DNA of 8,280 nt, taken from contig JALULR010000129.1 in NCBI GenBank assembly GCA_027056155.1, positions 1,179 to 9,458 of the forward strand. Reading direction: 5' to 3'. Below, in pieces: positions 1 to 5,329 of the stretch; positions within the stretch are counted from its first letter, which is position 1; each line of letters begins with the position of its first letter. A program made the translations under genes and the position numbers. Source of the stretch: DHVE2 group archaeon (GTDB lineage Archaea; Thermoplasmatota; Thermoplasmata; Thermoplasmatales; Aciduliprofundaceae). The notes beneath the pieces were generated by a model. That model searched no databases. It was not told the DNA's origin and worked only from the letters and a program-made list of their open reading frames with translations.

Positions 1-2
1 CT

Positions 3-101
3 GATGATGTAGTCGATTCTAGAAACAGTGTAGTATTTGACGAAGCAGAAAACAGGCTTCATGCTCAGAAAGCCATTCTTGCGAGAATAATAAAGCACTA
101 A
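3..101 (+). CDS. C-terminal fragment of an unidentified protein
   Basis: An open frame enters from the left edge and runs 32 codons to a TAA at 99-101; the start lies outside the window. The visible tail is hydrophilic and helical-looking, with an acidic stretch (VVFDEAENR) followed by a basic amphipathic end (AILARIIKH). I do not recognise the family. Its frame is the only one open from the edge to this point, and its stop falls three bases before the convergent mutL stop, which is the tight spacing expected of real converging genes. No function can be assigned from 32 residues. Confidence 0.6.
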   Translation, partial: DDVVDSRNSVVFDEAENRLHAQKAILARIIKH

Positions 102-103
102 GT

Positions 104-140
104 TTCATTCTTTTCTTTTGAACATTTTTTCAAGCTCTTT
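104..140 (+). terminator. T-rich termination tract for the left-edge gene
   Basis: Directly after the stop at 99-101 the plus strand is rich in short T runs (TTCTTTTCTTTTG, then TTTTTT near 125-130). Archaeal RNA polymerase commonly terminates at such tracts. The tract lies inside the 3' end of mutL on the other strand, so some of its composition is simply that of the Lys-rich mutL C-terminus. No hairpin is evident. Confidence 0.3.
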
Positions 141-1802
141 TGGAGTGAGCCTAAGCATGGTAGGTCTGCCATGAGGACAAGTATAAGGGTTCTCGCATTT
201 TAACAGCTGTGCAACGAGCTCTTCCATCTCGTATAGTGAGAGCCTATCATGTGCCTTGATTGCACCTTTGCATGATATGAGCTTTATTATTTCGTCCCTT
301 TTCTTTTCAACATACAGTGCTCCCATGTCGATTATGCCCCTTATTATGTCCTCTACCTCATCTCTTTTTAAGATAGGTGGTATGCCGCGCACAACGATGC
401 TACCCTCCCCAAAATCGCCAATAATCAGGCAAAAATCTTTTAGTTTATCGCTTATTTTTATTAAGTCTTCATAGTCTTTTGTGCCAAGATTTACAATAAC
501 AGGGTCGATAAGCTCTTGAATTTTGTGCTCTTTCATCTCTCTTAAAAATTTCTCATAGCGAATGCGTTCGTGAGCGGCATGCTGGTCTATAAGTATTAGC
601 GACTCCTTGCTTTTTGCAATTATGTATGTGTCATCAAACTGCCCCAGAACCTCTATTCCTGGCACACGCTCTTTAGCGATATAATCAAATAGACTTTTTT
701 TCTTTTTAGTGGGCTCAACATCAAATACAAGCTGTTTTTCTTTTTTTACCTCTGCGCGGAGTGGTGCTATATCCTCTTTGTTTTTACTTTCAGGAAGTTT
801 CTCTGAGGGTATGTTATCCTGTGCTGTTAATGTGCTCCATATGATACTTACCAAAATTTTCTTTAGTGCCTTTTCATCGCGGAATTTTACCACTACTTTA
901 GAGGGGTGTACATTTACATCGACATCTTCAGGCGGTAAATAAATTCGAAGCACTGCATACGGATAAGAGTCTCGGAAAAGTAAAGTTTTGTATCCTGAGA
1001 TTACGTAATTAGTTAGGGCATAATTCTTAACATACCTGCCGTTTACAAAAGTTATTATTCTATTTTTGTCTTTTCTCGTTAAATATGGCTTGCTCACATA
1101 GCCCTCTACTTTTATAGTTGAATCGTACTCAATTTTCACCATTGCCTTAGCTACGTCTGCACCCCAAATACTGGATATTCGATTTATGAGCGTTCCAGAT
1201 GGCGAGTCTATCACCTTGCGTCCGTTATGCATAAGCCTAAAATGAATACCCTTGTAGGCAAGTGCATACTTCTCAATTATACCCATTATATAACCAAACT
1301 CGTAGCGTTCATCTTTGAGAAATTTTCTTCTTGCAGGGGTATTGTAAAAAAGCTCTCGCACTACTATTGAGGTACCCGGAGGACTTCCAGCTGCTTCTAT
1401 TTTTTTTATATCTCCTCCTTCTATAACTAGCCGCGTGCCTACCGGAGAATCTGCTGGTCTAGTTAGCATTTCAACTTTGGATACTGCAGCAATGCTAGGC
1501 AGTGCCTCACCTCTAAATCCAAGGGTTGATATTCTGTATAAATCTGCCTCGCTTTTAATCTTGCTCGTGGCATGTCTAGTAAAAGCTAGCTTTGCCTCAT
1601 CTTCACTCATTCCAGAGCCGTTATCTACCACGCGAATCTCGTCTAACCCGCCATTTTTAACAAATATGAATATCTTAGTTGCTCCGGCATCTATGCTATT
1701 TTCAACTAATTCTTTTACTACGCTCGAGGGCCTTTCTACAACTTCTCCAGCGGCTATTTTCTCCACCAGCTCTGGAGGAAGCACTCTTATCTTTCCGCTC
1801 AC
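105..1802 (-). CDS. mutL: DNA mismatch repair protein MutL with endonuclease motif
   Basis: 565 residues. MutL couples mismatch recognition by MutS to strand incision. The N-terminal GHKL ATPase is complete: KELVENSIDAG with E31 and N35, DNGSGM at 60-65, TLGFRGEAL at 93-101. The transducer domain follows to about 325, with FVNGRYVKN near 252-260 and VNVHPSK near 297-302. A short Lys-rich linker (about 330-378) leads to the dimerisation/nuclease domain, which carries DQHA(x2)E(x4)E (D406, H408, E412, E417), an ACR-like SCKGAIKAHD (from 510) and CPHGRP (542-547). These are the metal-binding residues of endonuclease-type MutL, absent from the E. coli type. The start is GTG at 1802-1800; the nearby upstream ATG is out of frame. 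There is no Shine-Dalgarno site, but a TATA box lies about 26 bases upstream, so the message is probably leaderless. Most archaea lack MutL, so ancient acquisition from bacteria is a reasonable inference. No mutS lies in the window. Confidence 0.96.
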   Translation of the reverse strand: MSGKIRVLPPELVEKIAAGEVVERPSSVVKELVENSIDAGATKIFIFVKNGGLDEIRVVDNGSGMSEDEAKLAFTRHATSKIKSEADLYRISTLGFRGEALPSIAAVSKVEMLTRPADSPVGTRLVIEGGDIKKIEAAGSPPGTSIVVRELFYNTPARRKFLKDERYEFGYIMGIIEKYALAYKGIHFRLMHNGRKVIDSPSGTLINRISSIWGADVAKAMVKIEYDSTIKVEGYVSKPYLTRKDKNRIITFVNGRYVKNYALTNYVISGYKTLLFRDSYPYAVLRIYLPPEDVDVNVHPSKVVVKFRDEKALKKILVSIIWSTLTAQDNIPSEKLPESKNKEDIAPLRAEVKKEKQLVFDVEPTKKKKSLFDYIAKERVPGIEVLGQFDDTYIIAKSKESLILIDQHAAHERIRYEKFLREMKEHKIQELIDPVIVNLGTKDYEDLIKISDKLKDFCLIIGDFGEGSIVVRGIPPILKRDEVEDIIRGIIDMGALYVEKKRDEIIKLISCKGAIKAHDRLSLYEMEELVAQLLKCENPYTCPHGRPTMLRLTPKELEKMFKRKE

Positions 1803-1824
1803 GGGCGATGTATCGCATTACGGG

Positions 1825-1840
1825 ATATATATGTTTCTAA
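1825..1840 (-). promoter_or_regulatory. BRE/TATA promoter of mutL
   Basis: Read on the minus strand, TTAGAAAC (BRE-like, purine-rich) precedes ATATATAT at 1832-1825. The box centre is about 26 bases from the GTG of mutL, so initiation is predicted at or next to the start codon, giving a leaderless mRNA. This fits the absence of any GGAGG-like sequence before the GTG. Confidence 0.6.
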
Positions 1841-1867
1841 CTCACGTATGGCTGGCAGTACTCATAA

Positions 1868-1880
1868 ACATTAAAAATAG
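1868..1880 (-). terminator. Possible T-tract terminator of the padR-ABC operon
   Basis: On the minus strand the first clear T run after the permease stop is CCTATTTTTAATG, about 160 bases downstream and just before the mutL promoter. Archaeal termination at T runs is known, but five Ts with no adjoining hairpin is weak evidence. Confidence 0.3.
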
Positions 1881-1909
1881 GATAAACCGAGTGTTAAGTG
1901 GTCATAATA

Positions 1910-1983
1910 TATGAGCCGAGTGAGGAGTACATGAATTCTCACGTATCTCAGCACTCGAAATCTTATCTTTGTTATGAGCCAAG
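1910..1983. repeat. Short direct repeat TATGAGCC(G/A)AG flanking a hairpin
   Basis: TATGAGCCGAG at 1910-1920 recurs as TATGAGCCAAG at 1973-1983, ten of eleven bases identical, offset by 63 bases and enclosing the 1917-1957 hairpin. The right copy also takes part in a perfect interrupted palindrome, GAGCC-AA-GGCTC, at 1976-1987. The repeat could be chance in 230 bases of AT-rich spacer, but its symmetrical position around the hairpin is notable. Confidence 0.4.
1917..1957 (-). ncRNA. 41-nt imperfect hairpin in the 3' untranslated region of the ABC operon
   Basis: Read on the minus strand, CGAGTG (1957-1952) pairs with CACTCG (1922-1917), followed by a 2x2 internal loop, GAG/CTC, one bulged A, then TACGTGA/TCATGTA closing a four-base loop (GAAT). 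This gives 16 pairs. One is a G-U that becomes an A-C mismatch on the plus strand, so the structure favours a minus-strand RNA, the strand of the operon ending at 2036. It is not followed directly by a T run, so it is not a classical terminator. It could be a 3' UTR stabiliser, a processed small RNA or a repeat remnant. No known RNA family is recognised. Confidence 0.4.
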
Positions 1984-2035
1984 GCTCCCGCTAATTGCCT
2001 GAGTTTTTTCTGTGTATTTTTAACTAACCTATGAA

Positions 2036-2845
2036 TTACTTCATCTCTTTCCTCTGGAAGATTAAAGTGCCGATTATAGCAGATATTAGGAAATATCCGA
2101 GCATTATGGCCACGCCTTCGCACAGGTATGGATTGTATGCTGTTATCGTTAATCCTTTCCCTGCGTGTATCACTTGGGAATGAGGGTAATCTCCTATGTA
2201 ACTTCCCTGAAACACCAGAGTTATTATGCCCGCTGCGTAGGTTATCGAGAACCACGGCTCCACGCTGGCAATCTGCGATACTCCATCGATGATGTTAAAC
2301 ACAAAGAAATAGAGAATCGCCACGATGGTCAGGGCAACTGCACCATTCTTGAAAAATGTGGAGAATAGATAGGTGAATGCAAGCAAACTTACTAGGAACA
2401 CGAAGGAGTAAAGCATGGAGTAAAGATATTCCGAGGGAATCGTGCCGTGGAAGTAGAAGGTGTAGAGCATGCCCGAAATGAGATAGAATAGGAGGACTAT
2501 CACTCCTGCTAACAAGGAAGCCAAATATTTTCCCCAGTATATCACGTACCTCCTAATTGGATTGGGCAAAAGGAAATAGCCGGTTTTGTTCTGATACTCC
2601 CCCGCGATAGCATCTCCACCGAAGAATAATGCGGTTAGAACAACTAAAATTTCAGAGAAATTCGCAAAGCTAGATGCAGTTTTCTTAACCTCTTCTTCCG
2701 AAGGATTCCCGAAATAAACATTAACGCTCACTATCAACGCAATTACGAGTGCTGTAATTAGGAGAAGTATGTAGAGCCTTTTTGCTCGCATATAATTTTT
2801 GAACTGGTATTTTGTCATTATCCACATCTGCTTCAGGTCACTCAT
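2036..2845 (-). CDS. ABC-2 type transporter permease
   Basis: 269 residues. This is the membrane half of an ABC exporter pairing with the ATPase encoded just upstream. A short cytoplasmic N-terminus is followed by about six to seven hydrophobic segments (roughly 24-46, 63-82, 106-130, 141-163, 168-187, a weaker one near 200-215, and 244-263), and a short basic tail. Between the first two segments of the core sits GEYQNKTGYFLLPNPIRR (82-99), the cytoplasmic loop typical of ABC-2 permeases of the NatB/BcrB kind (GEx..GT...LL..P..R). The ATG at 2845-2843 overlaps the end of the ATPase gene by eight bases and has a GGAGG eight bases upstream, so translation is probably coupled. Substrate is not readable from sequence; the operon context suggests export of, or protection from, a peptide or other membrane-active compound. 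Confidence 0.88.
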   Translation of the reverse strand: MSDLKQMWIMTKYQFKNYMRAKRLYILLLITALVIALIVSVNVYFGNPSEEEVKKTASSFANFSEILVVLTALFFGGDAIAGEYQNKTGYFLLPNPIRRYVIYWGKYLASLLAGVIVLLFYLISGMLYTFYFHGTIPSEYLYSMLYSFVFLVSLLAFTYLFSTFFKNGAVALTIVAILYFFVFNIIDGVSQIASVEPWFSITYAAGIITLVFQGSYIGDYPHSQVIHAGKGLTITAYNPYLCEGVAIMLGYFLISAIIGTLIFQRKEMK

Positions 2846-3752
2846 TGGCCTCGCCTCCTATCATCTGCAGGTACGCTTTTTCCAGAGCCATCCCAGATGC
2901 GCGGTAATCCACAACCTTTATTCCCATGGCAATAAGTTCCGAGAGAATTTTGTACTGCATCTCAGTACCGTCTTCGAAGTCTATTCTTACTTTTGTATCC
3001 GAGAGCTTTTCCACTGATTTGACACCCTTTATTTCCATTATTTTCTTCTCGTCTATTTCGTTCATTGAAGTTACCACCACGGAGTTCCCTCTGAATTTCT
3101 CGCTTAGCTTATCGATGCTTTCGTAGAGAAGAAGTTTTCCGCGGTTAATCATCGCCACCTCATCGCATACCTCTGTAACTTCCGGTAGAAGATGGGAGGA
3201 CATCAGAATCATCCTCTTCTCCTTTTTCAAGTTTTTTATCACCTGCCTTATCTCCGCCATTCCCCGCGGGTCCATGCCCGTGGTTGGCTCATCTAAAATC
3301 AGAATATCCGGATTAGTCACAAGGGCTGCAGCTATGGCTATTCTCTGTTTCATACCCTTTGAGAACTTTCCCACTTTTTTGTCCTTCCATTCGTACATAC
3401 CCACTTCTTCGAGGGCGTTCTTCACATCGCATTTATCCTCCATTCTTATTTCGCAGAGCATGTTCAGGAGTTCAAAGGGCGTAAGATATGAGTATAATCC
3501 CGGGGTTTCTATAAGAGTTCCCACTTCTTTCAACGCTTTTTTTAGGTCTTTTTTCACATTGTAGCCATTGATTATTGCTTCCCCGCTTGTGGGATTCAAC
3601 AGGTTCGTGAAGAGCTTCAGCGTCGTAGTCTTTCCGGCGCCGTTGGGGCCTAGGTACCCTATGCACTTAGCCCCTTCAAATTTCACGTTCAAATCCCGAA
3701 GGGCGTAGAAGTTTCCGTATTTTTTGGTTAGGTTCACAGCTTCCATATACAT
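2838..3752 (-). CDS. ABC transporter ATP-binding protein, BcrA/CcmA-like
   Basis: 304 residues. This cytoplasmic ATPase drives the adjacent ABC-2 permease. Walker A is GPNGAGKTT (35-43), the signature is FSKGMKQR (130-137), Walker B is ILILDEP (150-156), the D-loop is GMDPRG (159-164) and the switch histidine is H187 in SSHLLPE. At the Q-loop position the sequence is LIETPGLYSYLTPFE (80-94), with Glu where most ABC ATPases have Gln; this LIE.PGLY form is characteristic of the bacitracin/lantibiotic-resistance BcrA group. A C-terminal extension of about 85 residues (220-304) follows the ATPase core, as usual in this group. The ATG at 3752-3750 has GGAGG nine bases upstream; a second in-frame ATG at 3746 is too far from it. 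The upstream gene ends three bases before. Confidence 0.93.
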   Translation of the reverse strand: MYMEAVNLTKKYGNFYALRDLNVKFEGAKCIGYLGPNGAGKTTTLKLFTNLLNPTSGEAIINGYNVKKDLKKALKEVGTLIETPGLYSYLTPFELLNMLCEIRMEDKCDVKNALEEVGMYEWKDKKVGKFSKGMKQRIAIAAALVTNPDILILDEPTTGMDPRGMAEIRQVIKNLKKEKRMILMSSHLLPEVTEVCDEVAMINRGKLLLYESIDKLSEKFRGNSVVVTSMNEIDEKKIMEIKGVKSVEKLSDTKVRIDFEDGTEMQYKILSELIAMGIKVVDYRASGMALEKAYLQMIGGEANE

Positions 3753-3755
3753 TTT

Positions 3756-4565
3756 TCAGCGCCTCCATTTATACAGCAAGTATCCAAGCGGAAATATGAT
3801 CAAGATTACAGTTAAAATTATGTACCATGACAATGGCACAACGAATTTCTTCACGGCGTAGATATATATGGTGTAATACACAAAAATGAGAGTAATAGTT
3901 GTAATATCCATCGATAATATGGTTGTCTTAAGAAATGCATCTCGGGGAAATTGCATTTTGCCGGGGTGCAGGTACATTGGGTATTTCTCTCCAAGGTATA
4001 TAAAGAGATACGATAAAGCTGGAGCGAAAAGAGAGAATAGAGAATATGAGAAAACAAAATCTACTTTTGAACTCCACCCATCCGGATTCCCAGCGGCGTC
4101 GAAGTGCACAGCTATAACTTTAGGTAGTGATGGGTATGTCATCAATTCAAAGGCAAGTAACAAGATGTAAAATATAATGGGCGAAAGGGACCAAGCCTTT
4201 CCGACGGTTATTTCCTCCAATCTCTTGGGGGAGACGTTTTCAGATTTTGCACCCTTCATTTCTAAGAGCAAGGAAGCGTATCTTATTCCGAACGGAATGA
4301 ACGCTATGAGTGGAATTATAAACAGAATTAGGTAATATATCAAAAAATTCGGAATCAGGACTGTGGGGAAGAGAAGGAGAGAATGAACTATGGTGAATTT
4401 ACCCACTAGCCTGTTTGTCTTATCCCAAACCTCTCTGTCAGCAAATGTATACCCTATTTTGAATCCAAAGTACGGATTCGGCCCGATTTTCGGAGCAAGG
4501 TAATACTCCAAAATTCCTGTCAGCAGATATATTGTGTTTATCAACAGAATTAACCAATCCACCAT
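3756..4565 (-). CDS. SdpI/DUF1648-type integral membrane protein
   Basis: 269 residues from the ATG at 4565. Two signatures are visible, numbered from that ATG. One is an SdpI-like motif, GPNPYFGFKIGYTF then EVWDKTNRLVGK (28-56). The other is a DUF1648-like stretch, YPSLPKVIAVHFDAAGNPDGW (144-164), matching the usual LP..I..H.N..G..DGW pattern. About seven hydrophobic segments surround them (about 3-23, 59-79, 81-101, 125-144, 170-190, 214-237, 245-265). In Bacillus, SdpI gives immunity to the SdpC toxin and helps signal to a repressor; that role is only inferred here. The domain order is reversed relative to classical SdpI. An in-frame GTG lies nine bases further upstream (4574), but AGGGGGTG ends six bases before the ATG and abuts the GTG, so the ATG is favoured. 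The padR stop is one base upstream of this ATG. Confidence 0.82.
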   Translation of the reverse strand: MVDWLILLINTIYLLTGILEYYLAPKIGPNPYFGFKIGYTFADREVWDKTNRLVGKFTIVHSLLLFPTVLIPNFLIYYLILFIIPLIAFIPFGIRYASLLLEMKGAKSENVSPKRLEEITVGKAWSLSPIIFYILLLAFELMTYPSLPKVIAVHFDAAGNPDGWSSKVDFVFSYSLFSLFAPALSYLFIYLGEKYPMYLHPGKMQFPRDAFLKTTILSMDITTITLIFVYYTIYIYAVKKFVVPLSWYIILTVILIIFPLGYLLYKWRR

Positions 4566-4566
4566 T

Positions 4567-4908
4567 TCACGCACCCCCTATTATTTTATCCACATTTGCT
4601 ATTAATTTTTTGTAATTATCTATCAATTTTTCAAGGAGTTTCTTACCTTCATCTGTGAGAGAATAGTATTTTCGGGGCATGCCGGTGCTGGGTTCGGTCC
4701 AGTACGCTTTTAGAACTTTTTTCTTTACTAAGTATCTTAATACTGGGTAAATTGTCGCGTCTTTCAGCTCGATTCCCGTTTTCTCGTGAACGTATTTTTG
4801 AATTTCGTACCCGTAGGTCTCGCCTAAATCCTCTATTACTCTTAGGATAATCAAGGTGTAAATTCCCGAACGCATCTCCCGATTTATTTTCTCAACTACT
4901 TTCTCCAT
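4567..4908 (-). CDS. PadR-family transcriptional regulator
   Basis: 113 residues from the ATG at 4908. It has a winged-helix fold of the short PadR type. The opening EMRSGIYTLIILRVIED (11-27) leads to YGYEIQKYVHEKTG (32-45), then the recognition-helix region LKDATIYPVLRYLVKKKVL (48-66) and the wing GMPRKYYSLTDEGKK (76-90), ending in a single dimerisation helix to about 110. It is first in a four-gene operon with an SdpI-like protein and an ABC exporter, the common arrangement for PadR repressors of drug or peptide efflux. A GTG nine bases upstream (4917) is also in frame, but it lies within the GGTG that could pair with the 16S tail for the ATG, so the ATG is preferred. A 21-bp palindrome covers the start codon, suggesting autorepression relieved by the exporter's substrate. 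Confidence 0.92.
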   Translation of the reverse strand: MEKVVEKINREMRSGIYTLIILRVIEDLGETYGYEIQKYVHEKTGIELKDATIYPVLRYLVKKKVLKAYWTEPSTGMPRKYYSLTDEGKKLLEKLIDNYKKLIANVDKIIGGA

Positions 4909-4927
4909 ACATAACACCGTTATGTAT
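4907..4927. promoter_or_regulatory. Probable PadR operator, 9-bp perfect inverted repeat
   Basis: ATACATAAC-ACC-GTTATGTAT is a perfect 9+9 palindrome with a three-base centre. It overlaps the predicted transcription start (about 4925) and the padR start codon. A second, perfect 10-bp palindrome, ATATCGATAT, lies next to it at 4928-4937, between this site and the TATA box. ATGT/ACAT half-sites are typical of PadR operators. A dimer bound here would block initiation of the whole operon. Confidence 0.6.
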
Positions 4928-4944
4928 ATATCGATATTACATAT

Positions 4945-4962
4945 CCTATATTTAAGATTTTC
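4945..4962 (-). promoter_or_regulatory. BRE/TATA promoter of the padR-sdpI-ABC operon
   Basis: On the minus strand GAAAATC (BRE-like) is followed by TTAAATATAGG (4955-4945). The box centre near 4951 predicts initiation about 4925, giving a leader of roughly 17 bases before the ATG at 4908. The box lies within about 25 bases of the oppositely directed tRNA promoter. Confidence 0.6.
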
Positions 4963-4966
4963 CCGA

Positions 4967-4981
4967 CGAATTCTTTATAAA
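4967..4981 (+). promoter_or_regulatory. BRE/TATA promoter of tRNA-Arg
   Basis: TTTATAAA at 4974-4981, preceded by CGAATTC. The box centre is about 25 bases before the first base of the tRNA (5003), so the primary transcript should begin at or within a few bases of the mature 5' end. Confidence 0.7.
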
Positions 4982-5002
4982 CGGTTTTCTCTTTCCCGTA
5001 AT

Positions 5003-5077
5003 GGGCGCGTGGCCTAGCCAGGACATGGCGGCAGCCTCCTAAGCTGCAAGTCGCGGGTTCGAATCCCGCCGCGCCCG
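5003..5077 (+). tRNA. tRNA-Arg (anticodon CCU)
   Basis: A full cloverleaf can be drawn. The acceptor is GGGCGCG/CGCGCCC (7 pairs) and the D arm is GCC/GGC with a 12-base T-to-T interval. The anticodon stem GCAGC/GCTGC encloses CTCCTAA, giving anticodon CCT, which reads AGG. The variable loop is AAGTC, the T stem GCGGG/CCCGC encloses TTCGAAT, and the discriminator is G. There is no intron and CCA is not encoded. Transcription is divergent from padR, and a small reading frame begins three bases after the 3' end. Confidence 0.97.
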
Positions 5078-5080
5078 CTG

Positions 5081-5329
5081 ATGAAATGCATATTTATGGA
5101 CGATGCAGGAATATGCCATGGTCGCTATAAGGGGTTCAAATGTATTGAAGAAAAATGTGAGTACTATGGCAAATACATGATTCCAGAGGGTTTATGTGCG
5201 TACTGGAGAGACGGGTACTGCAAAAAACGGAAAATTTTCACTTGTGACGGCAAGGATAAAGATTGTGAATACTACACTGATTATTTAGATGAGGAAGAGT
5301 ATGTACTCATATTCGGGTCTAAAAACTAG
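5081..5329 (+). CDS. Small eight-cysteine protein, probable metal-binding
   Basis: 82 residues, no family recognised. It has eight cysteines, C3, C12, C21, C26, C39, C47, C55 and C62, which fall into two groups of four with spacings 8-8-4 and 7-7-6. Each group closes with the same motif, CEYYxxY (26-32 and 62-68), so the protein looks like a tandem duplication of a Cys4 module. This would suit two zinc knuckles or iron-sulfur sites; that is inference. The tail is acidic (DYLDEEEY), and there is no signal peptide or membrane segment. The ATG lies three bases after tRNA-Arg with no Shine-Dalgarno site or promoter of its own, so it is probably expressed from the tRNA transcript. An internal ATG at codon 6 is an alternative start but would drop C3. 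The TAG stop overlaps the convergent SDR stop. Confidence 0.75.
   Translation: MKCIFMDDAGICHGRYKGFKCIEEKCEYYGKYMIPEGLCAYWRDGYCKKRKIFTCDGKDKDCEYYTDYLDEEEYVLIFGSKN

Noticed and set aside
1435..1914. 159-codon plus-strand frame opposite the mutL N-terminus
   Set aside because: It is the antisense shadow of the strongly conserved GHKL ATPase region and has no ribosome site or family signature.
2041..2255. Minus-strand reading frame overlapping the permease 3' half in another frame
   Set aside because: Within the permease the translation is low-complexity His/Arg/Ser-rich and unlike any family, while the permease frame has coherent membrane segments; only the part past 2036 was kept as a weak finding.
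4566..4574. GTG at 4574 as the start of the SdpI-like gene, and GTG at 4917 as the start of padR
   Set aside because: In both cases the GTG is part of or abuts the best 16S-pairing sequence, while an in-frame ATG nine bases downstream has proper spacing.
5003..5077. tRNA-Arg as an integration site for the neighbouring PadR-ABC cassette
   Set aside because: No second copy of the tRNA 3' end and no integrase gene are seen in the window, and the cassette lies on the 5' side of the tRNA with an intact promoter.
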